NCBI RefSeq assembly: GCF_910577345.1
Contig: NZ_CAJTMT010000025.1
Location: forward strand, 14,991 to 48,317
Source of the DNA: an uncultured Duncaniella sp.
Lineage (GTDB): Bacteria; Bacteroidota; Bacteroidia; Bacteroidales; Muribaculaceae
DNA length: 33,327 nucleotides
Direction: 5' to 3'
The notes under the pieces are model-generated. The model did no database searches. It saw nothing but the letters and a program-made list of their open reading frames with translations, and was not told where the DNA came from. Below are positions 1 through 7,349 of the stretch, one piece after another. How positions within the stretch are numbered: the first letter of the stretch is position 1; each line of letters starts with the position of its first letter. Both the position numbers and the translations under genes were made by a program.

Positions 1-52
1 GAGCACAACCTTGCCAAGGTTGGGGTCGCGGGTTCGAGTCCCGTTTTTCGCT
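1..52 (+). tRNA. tRNA-Gly (GCC), 5' end cut by the window
   Basis: This is the 3' part of a glycine tRNA. The anticodon loop UUGCCAA gives anticodon GCC, and the T arm (GGGTTCGAGTCCC) and acceptor strand TTTTCGC follow. It is identical over its whole visible length to the complete copy at 97-169, so about 21 bases are missing before the window. No CCA is encoded. Confidence 0.93.
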
Positions 53-96
53 CTAAGAGAGAACATTAACATACTTGTCTGTCAAGCGCAATCAAT

Positions 97-169
97 GCGA
101 AAATAGCTCAGTTGGTAGAGCACAACCTTGCCAAGGTTGGGGTCGCGGGTTCGAGTCCCGTTTTTCGCT
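97..169 (+). tRNA. tRNA-Gly (GCC)
   Basis: Complete 73-nt glycine tRNA. The acceptor stem is GCGAAAA/TTTTCGC, the D arm contains AGCTCAGTTGGTAGAGC, the anticodon stem CAACC/GGTTG encloses UUGCCAA (anticodon GCC), and the T arm is GGGTTCGAGTCCC. The discriminator base is U and CCA is not encoded. It is the second of two identical tandem copies. Confidence 0.96.
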
Positions 170-204
170 CTAATATTCTCAAAAGTCGTTTCGACAGACA
201 TTTT

Positions 205-288
205 GTCCGGGTGGTGGAATTGGTAGACACGCTACTTTGAGGGGGTAGTGGCCGTAAGGCTGTGTGAGTTCGAATCTCATCTCGGACA
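205..288 (+). tRNA. tRNA-Leu (GAG), copy 1
   Basis: 84-nt class II tRNA with a long variable arm. The acceptor stem GTCCGGG pairs with CTCGGAC. The anticodon stem CTACT/GGTAG (one G-U pair) encloses TTGAGGG, giving anticodon GAG. The variable-arm stem is GCC/GGC around GTAA. A hairpin terminator follows directly. Confidence 0.95.
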
Positions 289-293
289 CTTCG

Positions 294-330
294 AAAATCC
301 TGATTAAGATTTTTTAGTCAGGATTTTTCT
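294..330 (+). terminator. Intrinsic terminator after tRNA-Leu copy 1
   Basis: The arms AAAATCCTGA (294-303) and TCAGGATTTT (318-327) form a 10-bp stem followed by a T-rich tail, typical of Rho-independent termination. Confidence 0.8.
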
Positions 331-435
331 ATGAAATCAACGATAGCACTCCCATTCTTCTGAATGGTTTCGGAACAGCGGTTCCGGCTGAGTGGCTTGA
401 AAAAATACAGATGTCGTTTCAACCGACATTTTTTC

Positions 436-519
436 GTCCGGGTGGTGGAATTGGTAGACACGCTACTTTGAGGGGGTAGTGGTCGTAAGACTGTGTGAGT
501 TCGAATCTCATCTCGGACA
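436..519 (+). tRNA. tRNA-Leu (GAG), copy 2
   Basis: 84-nt leucine tRNA that matches the copy at 205-288 except at two variable-arm positions, which change together: C252/G259 in copy 1 becomes T483/A490 here. The stem pair is thereby kept (C-G to U-A). Anticodon GAG. It has its own terminator downstream. Confidence 0.95.
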
Positions 520-527
520 CTTGAAAG

Positions 528-570
528 ACCTGCAAGCATTTGATTTTCAAAACTTGCAGGTTTTTCTTTT
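528..570 (+). terminator. Intrinsic terminator after tRNA-Leu copy 2
   Basis: ACCTGCAAG (528-536) pairs with CTTGCAGGT (553-561), followed by a T-rich tract to 570. It closes the tRNA cluster. Confidence 0.8.
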
Positions 571-765
571 AAGAGATACAAAAGAACATAATAAACAAAA
601 GAAACAAAAGTATAATATTTACTTGAGTATAACATTTACTTGAAATTAATATTTTGTATCTTCTAACGTTCCGTGCCTTTTTCAGTTATTTACGAATTTA
701 ATGGGCACATAGTGAAATTCCGGTGTGAATCTTAACCGTATGGATTCTTGCATTCCTGGAAGAAT

Positions 766-982
766 CCGGATGGCATCCGATAAGCTGCGAGGCAGCGATA
801 TGATGGTAGCCCCATCACGAGCGACGATGAAAAATGCAGGCCACAGGCCGGAATTTTTCATCAGGCGCGAGGCATGGGGTTAGATGGATGATTTTCCACC
901 ACGGGCATCGAAGATGTCCAACAATATCGAAGATGTCCAACAATATCGAAGATGTCCAACAATATCGAAGATGTCCGATAAT
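766..982 (+). repeat. Structured dispersed repeat, copy 1
   Basis: It starts with CCGGATGGCA and continues through a GC(T/A)GCGA-rich hairpin. The outer arms TAGCCCCAT (807-815) and ATGGGGTTA (874-882) pair. Inside them lies the stem GATGAAAAAT (826-835)/ATTTTTCATC (853-862) capped by GGCC-ACA-GGCC (839-849). The copy ends in the box CGGGCATCGAAGATGTCC. Copy 2 (32388-32542) keeps this layout with different stem bases, and a partial copy 3 lies at 32647-32704 on the minus strand. Confidence 0.8.
907..982 (+). repeat. Four tandem 19-bp units
   Basis: The unit ATCGAAGATGTCCAACAAT occurs three times exactly (907-925, 926-944, 945-963). A fourth unit (964-982) ends GATAAT instead of AACAAT. The GATAAT ending is the form seen in single-unit copies 2 and 3, so the array looks like a local expansion of the repeat's terminal box. 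There are no spacers between units. Confidence 0.95.
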
Positions 983-1023
983 ACTGTTGCAATTTGCAAT
1001 GCAATACCTATGCAAGCGCAGAA

Positions 1024-1518
1024 TTAAAAATTCATCGCGTTAAGATACAAGGCTGTACCCCCTCCATGTCGGGGTATCAGAATTGCTGTTCTCAGGGCAT
1101 TGAGGGCATCATTTGAGATATATCCGATTAGTGCCCCTGTAAAACCCGCGTATGCTGAATCAGAAAAAATTATTATTCTGTTGGAATCCTTAGACACAGG
1201 TTTTGCGAATATTGCAAATATCGCACTATCCGTCATTTTACATTGAATCATTTCCGAGGGAGGTAATTCACCGATAAGTTTGTATATGGCATTTCCATAT
1301 ACCCCGGTCTGACTGCCACGTTCACCGGACCATACAAGCATTTGTCCGTTTGTAACGCCAATTGCTGCAAAATCATTATGTCCGCTGACTTCTGTGCCGT
1401 CAACACCTTTCATGTCGGGCATTGCCTTGATTGAATCAAAAGCTTCTTCGTAGGTCAATGCATTTGCCGACACAGCCATACCAAATGCCAAAGCGAGTAA
1501 AAGTAAAATCTTTTTCAT
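1024..1518 (-). CDS. Exported hypothetical protein, 164 aa
   Basis: I do not recognise the family. The N-terminus is a clear signal peptide: MKK, a hydrophobic run (ILLLLALAFGMAVS) and a cleavage-type ANA site near residue 20. The protein is therefore probably periplasmic, or secreted across the inner membrane. The mature part is about 145 residues with no obvious catalytic motif. Alternating hydrophobic stretches (FAAIGV, MLVWSG, RIIIFSD) suggest a compact mixed alpha/beta fold. The ATG at 1518 is preferred because the signal peptide starts there. A perfect 11-bp inverted repeat lies 16 nt upstream (1534-1560) and could be an operator or leader hairpin. The neighbouring gene upstream is on the same strand about 185 bp away, so this gene is probably transcribed on its own. 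Confidence 0.75.
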   Translation of the reverse strand: MKKILLLLALAFGMAVSANALTYEEAFDSIKAMPDMKGVDGTEVSGHNDFAAIGVTNGQMLVWSGERGSQTGVYGNAIYKLIGELPPSEMIQCKMTDSAIFAIFAKPVSKDSNRIIIFSDSAYAGFTGALIGYISNDALNALRTAILIPRHGGGTALYLNAMNF

Positions 1519-1533
1519 AATCGTTTTCTTATT

Positions 1534-1560
1534 AAAACATTCTCATTTAGAGAATGTTTT
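1534..1560 (-). promoter_or_regulatory. Perfect 11-bp inverted repeat ahead of the 1024-1518 gene
   Basis: AAAACATTCTC (1534-1544) and GAGAATGTTTT (1550-1560) are exact reverse complements around ATTTA. The position just upstream of the start codon suits a repressor operator or a 5' leader hairpin. Which one cannot be told from the sequence. Confidence 0.5.
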
Positions 1561-1703
1561 GCGATTTTTGGTCTAAAAAAGCGGCATTATGAAAATCAGA
1601 TTTATTAATTGTATGTATTCGGGGCATGGTGAAATTTTTGTGCAAATATTGGCGCATGGGTTCTTTGCATTCCGGGAGACTCCCGATGCAAGAATCAATG
1701 CGT

Positions 1704-2522
1704 TCAATCTATGCGCAATCTTTCGGCAAGGATTTCCAATTCGGCTCCGTCGAAATGGAAATGCAGGTAGGTGTCTTCAACATCAAGCCTGACACCGGAA
1801 AGGGCATTGTTCAGATGTTCGTAAGTCCAATTCGCACGGATAATGCCACTGAATGTAAAGGAAACCATCGCAGCACTTTTCCCTCCCGTCGAGACTTTCA
1901 CCATCAGTTGATTTTCTGTTCTCTGAACTTCCGGTTCATCTCTTCCGGCAGAATCCTCCACTTCCAGCTCATTCGAAAACCCCAACCCGACAACATGACC
2001 ATCCTTCAATTCAGAGAGAATATTCCTGAGAATCTCTCCATGCGTCACTCTGTCGAGCGCAACAGGATTTAAGCCGTCGGGATACTTCACCATATCCGCG
2101 CGATAGGTCATAGCCTCGTTGAAAGCCCTCATCACATAGTCAATCTCACCCTCATGGAGCAGTTTCGGATAGGGCGACGGTTTGAATTCCGTGTGGTAAT
2201 ACAAACTTCCTCTCTGCAAAGGCTTGAACGGAACCGGGGCCTGCTGAAGCACACGCATACGCATCCACGGAATTGATGAATGTCGTTTCGGCCACTTGCG
2301 GAGATCATTGCGTGGATTGACCTCGCTGAAACTAAGATTCAGCTCCTCAATCTCAAGTTTTCCAATCATCTGAAGCACCGGATTCGAGGCATAGATGAAC
2401 ACAAGATCACCCACCTCAAACTTGAAGCGCGCGAAAGTAGGCCAATCGAGCGTCTCGCCCGGCACCAATGCCTCCGACATTTTAAAATGTTCGGGCTTGC
2501 TTGTAAAAACCCAATATCTCAT
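1704..2522 (-). CDS. EVE/PUA-like domain protein, 272 aa
   Basis: The first ~115 residues look like an EVE-type PUA-like fold. They begin MRYWVFTSKPEHF, and further on F.VGD.VFIYASNP followed by an IGKLEIEEL segment is the usual pattern of this fold, which in known members binds modified bases in RNA or DNA. The remaining ~155 residues are not recognised; they contain an acidic stretch (ELEVEDSAGRDEPEVQ) and no membrane segment, so the protein is cytoplasmic. I chose the ATG at 2522 because EVE proteins normally start at the YW motif; an in-frame GTG at 2528 would add two residues. No restriction or modification partner lies next to it. The EVE call is from motif pattern only. Confidence 0.65.
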   Translation of the reverse strand: MRYWVFTSKPEHFKMSEALVPGETLDWPTFARFKFEVGDLVFIYASNPVLQMIGKLEIEELNLSFSEVNPRNDLRKWPKRHSSIPWMRMRVLQQAPVPFKPLQRGSLYYHTEFKPSPYPKLLHEGEIDYVMRAFNEAMTYRADMVKYPDGLNPVALDRVTHGEILRNILSELKDGHVVGLGFSNELEVEDSAGRDEPEVQRTENQLMVKVSTGGKSAAMVSFTFSGIIRANWTYEHLNNALSGVRLDVEDTYLHFHFDGAELEILAERLRID

Positions 2523-2588
2523 AGTCACTGCTGTTTAATCCTACTCAGAATAACGCAGCCGCTGACATGAAGGTTTGTCAAACCCGCC

Positions 2589-3503
2589 TTACTTTGCTCC
2601 GAATGTATCCTCCGGCAGATACCTGTGTTGCCACCCGTAGTCCATCTCAAAAAACATCGGTTCCAAAGCCGTTTTTTCAATCTGCGCCAATGAAATCTCA
2701 CTTTTCTCTACCTTGATGGCAGACGAATGCTCACCATTCTCGCCACCTGTAAGCGAAGCATTGAACTCCAGACGGAGTTTCATCGAGGCCGGACGACCGC
2801 CTTTCGCCTCTTTGAACTCTACAACTTCCACATATCCGTCACTGATTGCTACTGACGACAGGACTATGCACTTCCTCCGTAAATCCTCCGGGAGAAAATC
2901 GTCCGGAAAATAATCCTTACACGCCGGCATATAGACCACCTGCAGAGTCGCGGCATCGCCCATTGAACGTTTCCACGGCAAAATCGGCTCATCCTCATCA
3001 TATTCGAGAGTGGTCAGAGGATATTTCCGTCCTTTCTCCGGCAGCCCTTCAGTCACAAGAAAGCCGGAAATCCAAGTCTTGACACCGACTGTCTGAAATT
3101 GAGGCGAAAGGTCAAAGGTGAGATAAAAGCAACTGTCCGACAGCATGTATTGCGAAGTCTTCGGACGCGAATATGGCAACTCATCCTTACTGTACTTGCA
3201 TTTCTTACCGTTGACGGTCAACTCAGCCCTATAGGCCGGCTTCAATTGACTTTCGACCGCCCGGACATCGAGACCCCTCAAAGTGAATCGGACTGTATCG
3301 TCAGTCACATCTATAGCTTTCACATGATTGGCATATATCCTTTTGAGATCATTGTCGGTAAGTACCTGTCCGCTGTTGGCCGAGACAAGAACCTTGCCTT
3401 TCCACGAAGGCTGCATCTCGTCAAATAATGTCCGGTATCCACTTGCAAGCGCAAAACAGACGGCAAGCTGGCAAAGAATGGCTGATACTATATTCTTTTT
3501 CAT
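2589..3503 (-). CDS. Exported hypothetical protein, 304 aa
   Basis: Family not recognised. The N-terminus (MKKNIVSAILCQLAVCFALASG) is a signal peptide, so the protein should leave the cytoplasm. There is a Cys at residue 11, but the setting is not a convincing lipobox. The mature part is soluble-looking, rich in charged and aromatic residues, with no further membrane segment and several beta-type stretches (YVEVVEFKEA, SMKLRLEFNA). It lies upstream of the EVE-like gene on the same strand with a 66-bp gap, so the two could share a transcript. The start at 3503 is supported by the signal peptide. The upstream region to 3751 is shared with the divergent rfbA promoter. Confidence 0.7.
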   Translation of the reverse strand: MKKNIVSAILCQLAVCFALASGYRTLFDEMQPSWKGKVLVSANSGQVLTDNDLKRIYANHVKAIDVTDDTVRFTLRGLDVRAVESQLKPAYRAELTVNGKKCKYSKDELPYSRPKTSQYMLSDSCFYLTFDLSPQFQTVGVKTWISGFLVTEGLPEKGRKYPLTTLEYDEDEPILPWKRSMGDAATLQVVYMPACKDYFPDDFLPEDLRRKCIVLSSVAISDGYVEVVEFKEAKGGRPASMKLRLEFNASLTGGENGEHSSAIKVEKSEISLAQIEKTALEPMFFEMDYGWQHRYLPEDTFGAK

Positions 3504-3685
3504 GGTCGATTTCAGTTTTGAGAATCATATCTCGATTTCATTTGTGTCACCGAATTTACAGCTTTTTCCTCAAACAAGGAAATATTCCCTCCGGTCGTTT
3601 ATGCCATCTGTAGCTACTTTTTTCAGATTTGATTCAAAAACCACTCCACCTTGTTGCAAACAGCCTTCCTGCGACATACAGGATA

Positions 3686-3715
3686 TTTTTTCATCGAATA
3701 TTTTTCCTACATTTG
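3686..3715 (+). promoter_or_regulatory. Promoter of rfbA
   Basis: TACATTTG (3708-3715) is an exact match to the Bacteroidota -7 box TAnnTTTG. A T-run at 3686-3691 sits at the expected -33 distance. The predicted leader is about 30 nt. Confidence 0.65.
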
Positions 3716-3751
3716 CATTCCAAACAACTGTCAATACAGAAATCAACAGCC

Positions 3752-4645
3752 ATGAAAGGAATTGTTCTGGCCGGAGGCTCGGGCACGCGCCTCTACCCTA
3801 TCACCAAGGGGGTCAGCAAACAGCTGCTTCCGATTTACGACAAGCCGATGGTCTACTACCCCATATCGACCCTCATGCTTGCCGGAATCCGCGACATACT
3901 CATCATCTCCACCCCTAACGACCTTCCCGGATTCAAGCGCCTGCTTGGTGACGGATCTGATTTCGGGGTACACTTCGAGTATGCCGAACAGCCGTCGCCC
4001 GACGGGCTTGCACAAGCTTTCATAATAGGAAAGGAATTTATTGGCGACGATCCGGTATGCCTCGTCCTCGGCGACAACATATTTCACGGAGCCGGTTTCA
4101 CATCGATTCTCGAAGAGGCCGTAGCTGCTGCAGAAACCGACGGCAAAGCAACCGTTTTCGGCTATTGGGTCAACGACCCCGAGCGATACGGTGTCGCCGA
4201 ATTCGACAAGGATGGCAATTGCCTCTCCATTGAGGAAAAGCCTGAAAAGCCGAAATCCAACTACGCCGTCGTCGGTCTCTATTTCTATCCCAACAAGGTC
4301 GTCGACATCGCCTCATCCATCCGTCCCTCAGCCCGAGGAGAACTTGAAATCACAAGCGTAAACCAGACATTCCTCAACGACGGCGACCTGAAAGTCAAGA
4401 CTCTTCCGCGCGGCTTCGCCTGGCTCGACACCGGTACCCACGATTCCCTCGCAGAGGCGTCAATCTATGTCGAGGTCCTTGAGAAACGTCAGGGACTGAA
4501 GATCGCCTGTCTCGAAGGCATAGCCTATACCAAAGGCTGGATAAGCAGTGAGCAGCTTAAGGAAATAGCGCGTCCGATGCTAAAAAACCAATACGGACAG
4601 TATCTAATGAAACTGACACTTGGCCCTATTCACAATTTCAGCTAA
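3752..4645 (+). CDS. rfbA: Glucose-1-phosphate thymidylyltransferase RfbA/RmlA
   Basis: Catalyses dTTP + glucose-1-phosphate to dTDP-glucose + PPi, the first step of dTDP-L-rhamnose synthesis for surface polysaccharide. At 297 aa it is full length for the family. Visible motifs are the nucleotide-binding signature GGSGTRLYPIT (8-18), PDGLAQAF (83-90), GDN (107-109, metal-binding Asp), EEKP (161-164) and WLDTGTH (224-230). The frame is open further upstream, but ATG 3752 begins exactly at the family's MKGI(V/I)LAGG start and follows the promoter by a short leader. fucO lies 43 bp downstream on the same strand without a terminator between, so they are probably co-transcribed. rfbB and rfbC are not in the window. 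Confidence 0.95.
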   Translation: MKGIVLAGGSGTRLYPITKGVSKQLLPIYDKPMVYYPISTLMLAGIRDILIISTPNDLPGFKRLLGDGSDFGVHFEYAEQPSPDGLAQAFIIGKEFIGDDPVCLVLGDNIFHGAGFTSILEEAVAAAETDGKATVFGYWVNDPERYGVAEFDKDGNCLSIEEKPEKPKSNYAVVGLYFYPNKVVDIASSIRPSARGELEITSVNQTFLNDGDLKVKTLPRGFAWLDTGTHDSLAEASIYVEVLEKRQGLKIACLEGIAYTKGWISSEQLKEIARPMLKNQYGQYLMKLTLGPIHNFS

Positions 4646-4688
4646 TTAACAGAATCCCTCACAACAACAACTAAATAAATTTAAAATC

Positions 4689-5843
4689 ATGATCCACAGG
4701 TTTATTCTCAATGAAGTTTCATACTTCGGCCCGGGCGCACGCAAGGAGCTGCCCGAAGTTGTAAAGCGTCTCGGCAAATCCAAGGCCCTCATCGTCACTG
4801 ATGCCGGTCTCGTGAAGTTCGGAGTAGCCAAAATGGTTACTGACGTGCTCGATGCCGCCGCTATCCCCTACGAAATCTTCAGCGACGTAAAACCCAACCC
4901 CACTGTGACCAATGTCAAGAACGGCATTGAAGCCTACAAGAAATCCGGTGCAGACTTCATCATCGCCATCGGCGGCGGTTCGTCAATCGACACCGCGAAA
5001 GCTGTGGGCATCGTCATCAACAACCCTGAATTCTCCGATATCGTATCGCTCGAAGGCTGCGCTCCCACCAAAAATAAGAGTGTGCCCATCGTAGCACTCC
5101 CCACAACTGCAGGTACTGCTGCCGAAACAACCATCAACTACGTCATTATCGACGAGGAAAACCATAAGAAGATGGTGTGCGTCGACCCCAACGACATTCC
5201 CGCCGTGGCAATCGTCGATGCCGAACTCATGTACACCCTTCCCGCATCGCTCACAGCCGCAACCGGCATGGATGCCCTCACCCACGCTATCGAAGGCTAC
5301 ATCACCAAGGGAGCATGGGCGCTCAGCGACATGTTTGAGATCGAGGCTATCCGCATGATCAGCCGCAACCTCCCCACTGCTGTTGCCGAACCCTCCAACG
5401 CTGAGGCCCGCGACGCTATGGCAGTTGCCCAATACGTTGCCGGTATGGCATTCTCCAACGTGGGTCTCGGCCTTGTCCACGGTATGGCTCACCCCCTCGG
5501 CTCACTTTTCGACATTCCCCACGGTGTTGCCAACGCACTCCTTCTCCCGACCATCATGGAATGGAACATGCCCGCCTGTCTTGACAAATATCCCGCCATC
5601 GCCGAAGCAATGGGTGTTGACATCAGCGGAATGACCAAGGAAGAAGCCGCTCAGGCCGCTTGCGATGCTGTCAAGGCTCTTTCAATCAAGGTTGGTATTC
5701 CCCAGCATCTCGCCGACATCAACATTACCGAAAAGGACATCCCCGCCCTCTCTGAGCAGGCCATCGCCGATGTCTGCACCCCCGGCAATCCCCGCGACGT
5801 GACCATCGAGGAAATCGTGGAGCTTTACAAGAAAGTTCTCTAA
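4689..5843 (+). CDS. fucO: L-lactaldehyde reductase (iron-dependent alcohol dehydrogenase) FucO
   Basis: Reduces L-lactaldehyde, the C3 product of rhamnose and fucose breakdown, to L-1,2-propanediol with NADH, regenerating NAD+ under anaerobic conditions. At 384 aa it has the usual length, and it resembles E. coli FucO along the whole chain, including GADFIIAIGGGSSIDTAKA, LPTTAGTAAE, the GMDALTHAIEGYIT block and the GLGLVHGMAHPLG block. The iron ligands expected from FucO are present: D195, H199, H264 and H278. The NAD-binding GGGS is at 95-98. It sits 43 bp after rfbA and is closed by a strong terminator at 5877-5924. The rest of the rhamnose pathway (rhaBATD) is about 20 kb away. A different short-chain aldehyde or diol substrate cannot be excluded. 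Confidence 0.92.
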   Translation: MIHRFILNEVSYFGPGARKELPEVVKRLGKSKALIVTDAGLVKFGVAKMVTDVLDAAAIPYEIFSDVKPNPTVTNVKNGIEAYKKSGADFIIAIGGGSSIDTAKAVGIVINNPEFSDIVSLEGCAPTKNKSVPIVALPTTAGTAAETTINYVIIDEENHKKMVCVDPNDIPAVAIVDAELMYTLPASLTAATGMDALTHAIEGYITKGAWALSDMFEIEAIRMISRNLPTAVAEPSNAEARDAMAVAQYVAGMAFSNVGLGLVHGMAHPLGSLFDIPHGVANALLLPTIMEWNMPACLDKYPAIAEAMGVDISGMTKEEAAQAACDAVKALSIKVGIPQHLADINITEKDIPALSEQAIADVCTPGNPRDVTIEEIVELYKKVL

Positions 5844-5876
5844 TTGACAGAACTATTTACTGAATAAAGCCATTAA

Positions 5877-5924
5877 ACAGATACAGAAGAAACAAACAAA
5901 ATTCTTCTGTATCTGTGTTTTTTT
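5877..5924 (+). terminator. Strong intrinsic terminator after fucO
   Basis: A perfect 15-bp stem, ACAGATACAGAAGAA (5877-5891) with its complement at 5902-5916, is followed by a run of seven T. It separates rfbA-fucO from rfbD, which starts only 19 bp after the T-run. Confidence 0.92.
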
Positions 5925-5942
5925 ACTAAACTGTCTGTAATC

Positions 5943-6815
5943 ATGCGAATCCTTGTCACCGGCGGTGACGGTCAGCTCGGCAACTGTCTCCGCGACGCCT
6001 CCGCCAATTCTGCCAACGAATATATATTCACAGATGTCGACGACATCGACATAACCGACCCTGAGGCTGTGAGCCTCGGTGTCAGATGCAACGACTTCCA
6101 ACTGATTGTCAATTGTGCGGCTTTCACTGACGTTGACCGTGCGGAGGAGCAGGAAGATATAGCCGAACTTATCAACGCAACCGCTGTCGGTTATCTCGCA
6201 AAAGCCGCAAAGGAATGTGACATACCGCTGATTCAGATTTCGACCGACTATGTGTTTGGAGGGAATAACAGAAATACTCCACTTACGGAGAAAGACACCG
6301 TCAACCCGACAAGCGCCTACGGACGAACAAAACTCCACGGAGAGGAGGCCATAAAAGAAAGCGGATGTCGTCACATCATCATCCGCACGGCATGGCTCTA
6401 CTCTGAATACGGCAAGAATTTCGTCAAAACAATGCTCGGATTGATTCCGTCACGCAAGGAACTTAAGGTAGTGGTTGATCAAATCGGCTCGCCGACCTAC
6501 GCCCGCGACCTTGCCGATGCTATCGTGGACATAATCGACAATGGAAAATACATCGGGCATGAAGGCATATACCACTATTCAAATGAAGGCGTGTGCTCAT
6601 GGTTTGACTTCGCAAAAATGATTCAGGAAATAGCATTCCCGGCTGTCGACGGAAGCTACCCGTGCAGCATCCGTCCCTGCCATAGCGATGAATTTCCGTC
6701 GAAAGCCGTCCGACCGACATTCTCGGTACTCGACAAGACCAAATTCAAAGAGACATTCAATATTGAAATCCCATATTGGATCGATTCACTGCGCAAGCTT
6801 ATCATTACACTATGA
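5943..6815 (+). CDS. rfbD: dTDP-4-dehydrorhamnose reductase RfbD/RmlD
   Basis: Last step of dTDP-L-rhamnose synthesis: NAD(P)H-dependent reduction of dTDP-4-keto-L-rhamnose. A cytoplasmic short-chain-dehydrogenase-type enzyme of 290 aa, normal for the family. Visible motifs are the Rossmann motif GGDGQLG (7-13), NCAAFTDVDRAE (57-68), STDYVF (100-105) with the catalytic Thr, and the catalytic YxxxK pair Y126/K130 (YGRTK). The stop overlaps the start of vsr by ATGA, so the two are translationally coupled. It lies just after the fucO terminator and must have a promoter very close to, or within, that terminator; I see no clean TAnnTTTG there. Confidence 0.94.
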   Translation: MRILVTGGDGQLGNCLRDASANSANEYIFTDVDDIDITDPEAVSLGVRCNDFQLIVNCAAFTDVDRAEEQEDIAELINATAVGYLAKAAKECDIPLIQISTDYVFGGNNRNTPLTEKDTVNPTSAYGRTKLHGEEAIKESGCRHIIIRTAWLYSEYGKNFVKTMLGLIPSRKELKVVVDQIGSPTYARDLADAIVDIIDNGKYIGHEGIYHYSNEGVCSWFDFAKMIQEIAFPAVDGSYPCSIRPCHSDEFPSKAVRPTFSVLDKTKFKETFNIEIPYWIDSLRKLIITL

Positions 6816-7312
6816 CGGACGTAATGACACCTGAGGAGCGCAGCCGCTGCATGGCTGCCATAAAGGGAAGAAACACCAAGCCGGAGCTCATGGCAAGGCG
6901 TTTTCTTTTCGCAAAAGGCCTGCGCTATCGCGTGAACAACAGCAAGCTCCCCGGAAGTCCCGACATAGTATTCCGAAAATACAAGACTGCCGTCTTCATC
7001 GACGGCTGCTTCTGGCACGGCCATAAGGATTGCAAATACTTCCGTCTCCCCAAAACCAACATTGACTTCTGGCGACACAAAATCAACCTGAACATAGCCC
7101 GCGACTATCGCAACGACGTCGAATTGCGCCTATTGGGGTGGCGTGTCATACGCGTATGGGAATGCAACCTGCGCAATCCTAAAGAACGCGACCACACCCT
7201 TGAAGTCCTCTACAACAACATCATCTCACCCCACAACTGCGCATCCTACACCCTCACCGAAACCCCCGCCGGCATCGCCGCCGAACCCACCGAAAGCTAC
7301 GGGAAAAGATAG
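6812..7312 (+). CDS. vsr: Very short patch repair endonuclease Vsr
   Basis: Known Vsr enzymes nick 5' of T in T:G mismatches that arise by deamination of 5-methylcytosine. The 166-aa protein carries the family core: MTPEERSRCMAAIKGRNTKPE, then the catalytic PDIVF with D51, then GCFWHGH with H69 and W68, and RDYRNDVELRLLGWRVIRVWEC. The expected zinc ligands C66, H71, C74 and C118 are present. ATG 6812 is chosen because it gives the usual M..MTPEERS start and overlaps the rfbD stop (ATGA). The C-terminal tail after about residue 135 is Pro/Thr/Ala-rich and not conserved in the family. No cytosine methyltransferase gene is in the window, so its usual partner must be elsewhere or absent. Confidence 0.92.
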   Translation: MTDVMTPEERSRCMAAIKGRNTKPELMARRFLFAKGLRYRVNNSKLPGSPDIVFRKYKTAVFIDGCFWHGHKDCKYFRLPKTNIDFWRHKINLNIARDYRNDVELRLLGWRVIRVWECNLRNPKERDHTLEVLYNNIISPHNCASYTLTETPAGIAAEPTESYGKR

Positions 7313-7349
7313 CCGGAAAAATCCTTACGGTTTTTCATTATCGCATCTT

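Larger units (their letters stand above)
571..1023. other. Gene-free intergenic region with a dispersed repeat
   Basis: No convincing coding sequence is present. The short frames overlapping 815-1043 are low complexity and are explained by the repeat. The first part (571-740) is AT-rich and shows nothing recognisable. The rest is copy 1 of the dispersed structured repeat, preceded by a GGATTCTT/AAGAATCC hairpin at 742-767. Confidence 0.7.

Noticed and set aside
907..982. Short regularly spaced repeats that could suggest a CRISPR array
   Set aside because: The 19-bp units are directly adjacent with no spacers, and no cas gene is present. It is a tandem expansion of a dispersed repeat's end.
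4983..5492. Minus-strand frame of about 169 codons
   Set aside because: Antisense to fucO; Cys/Gly/Val-rich, no domain.
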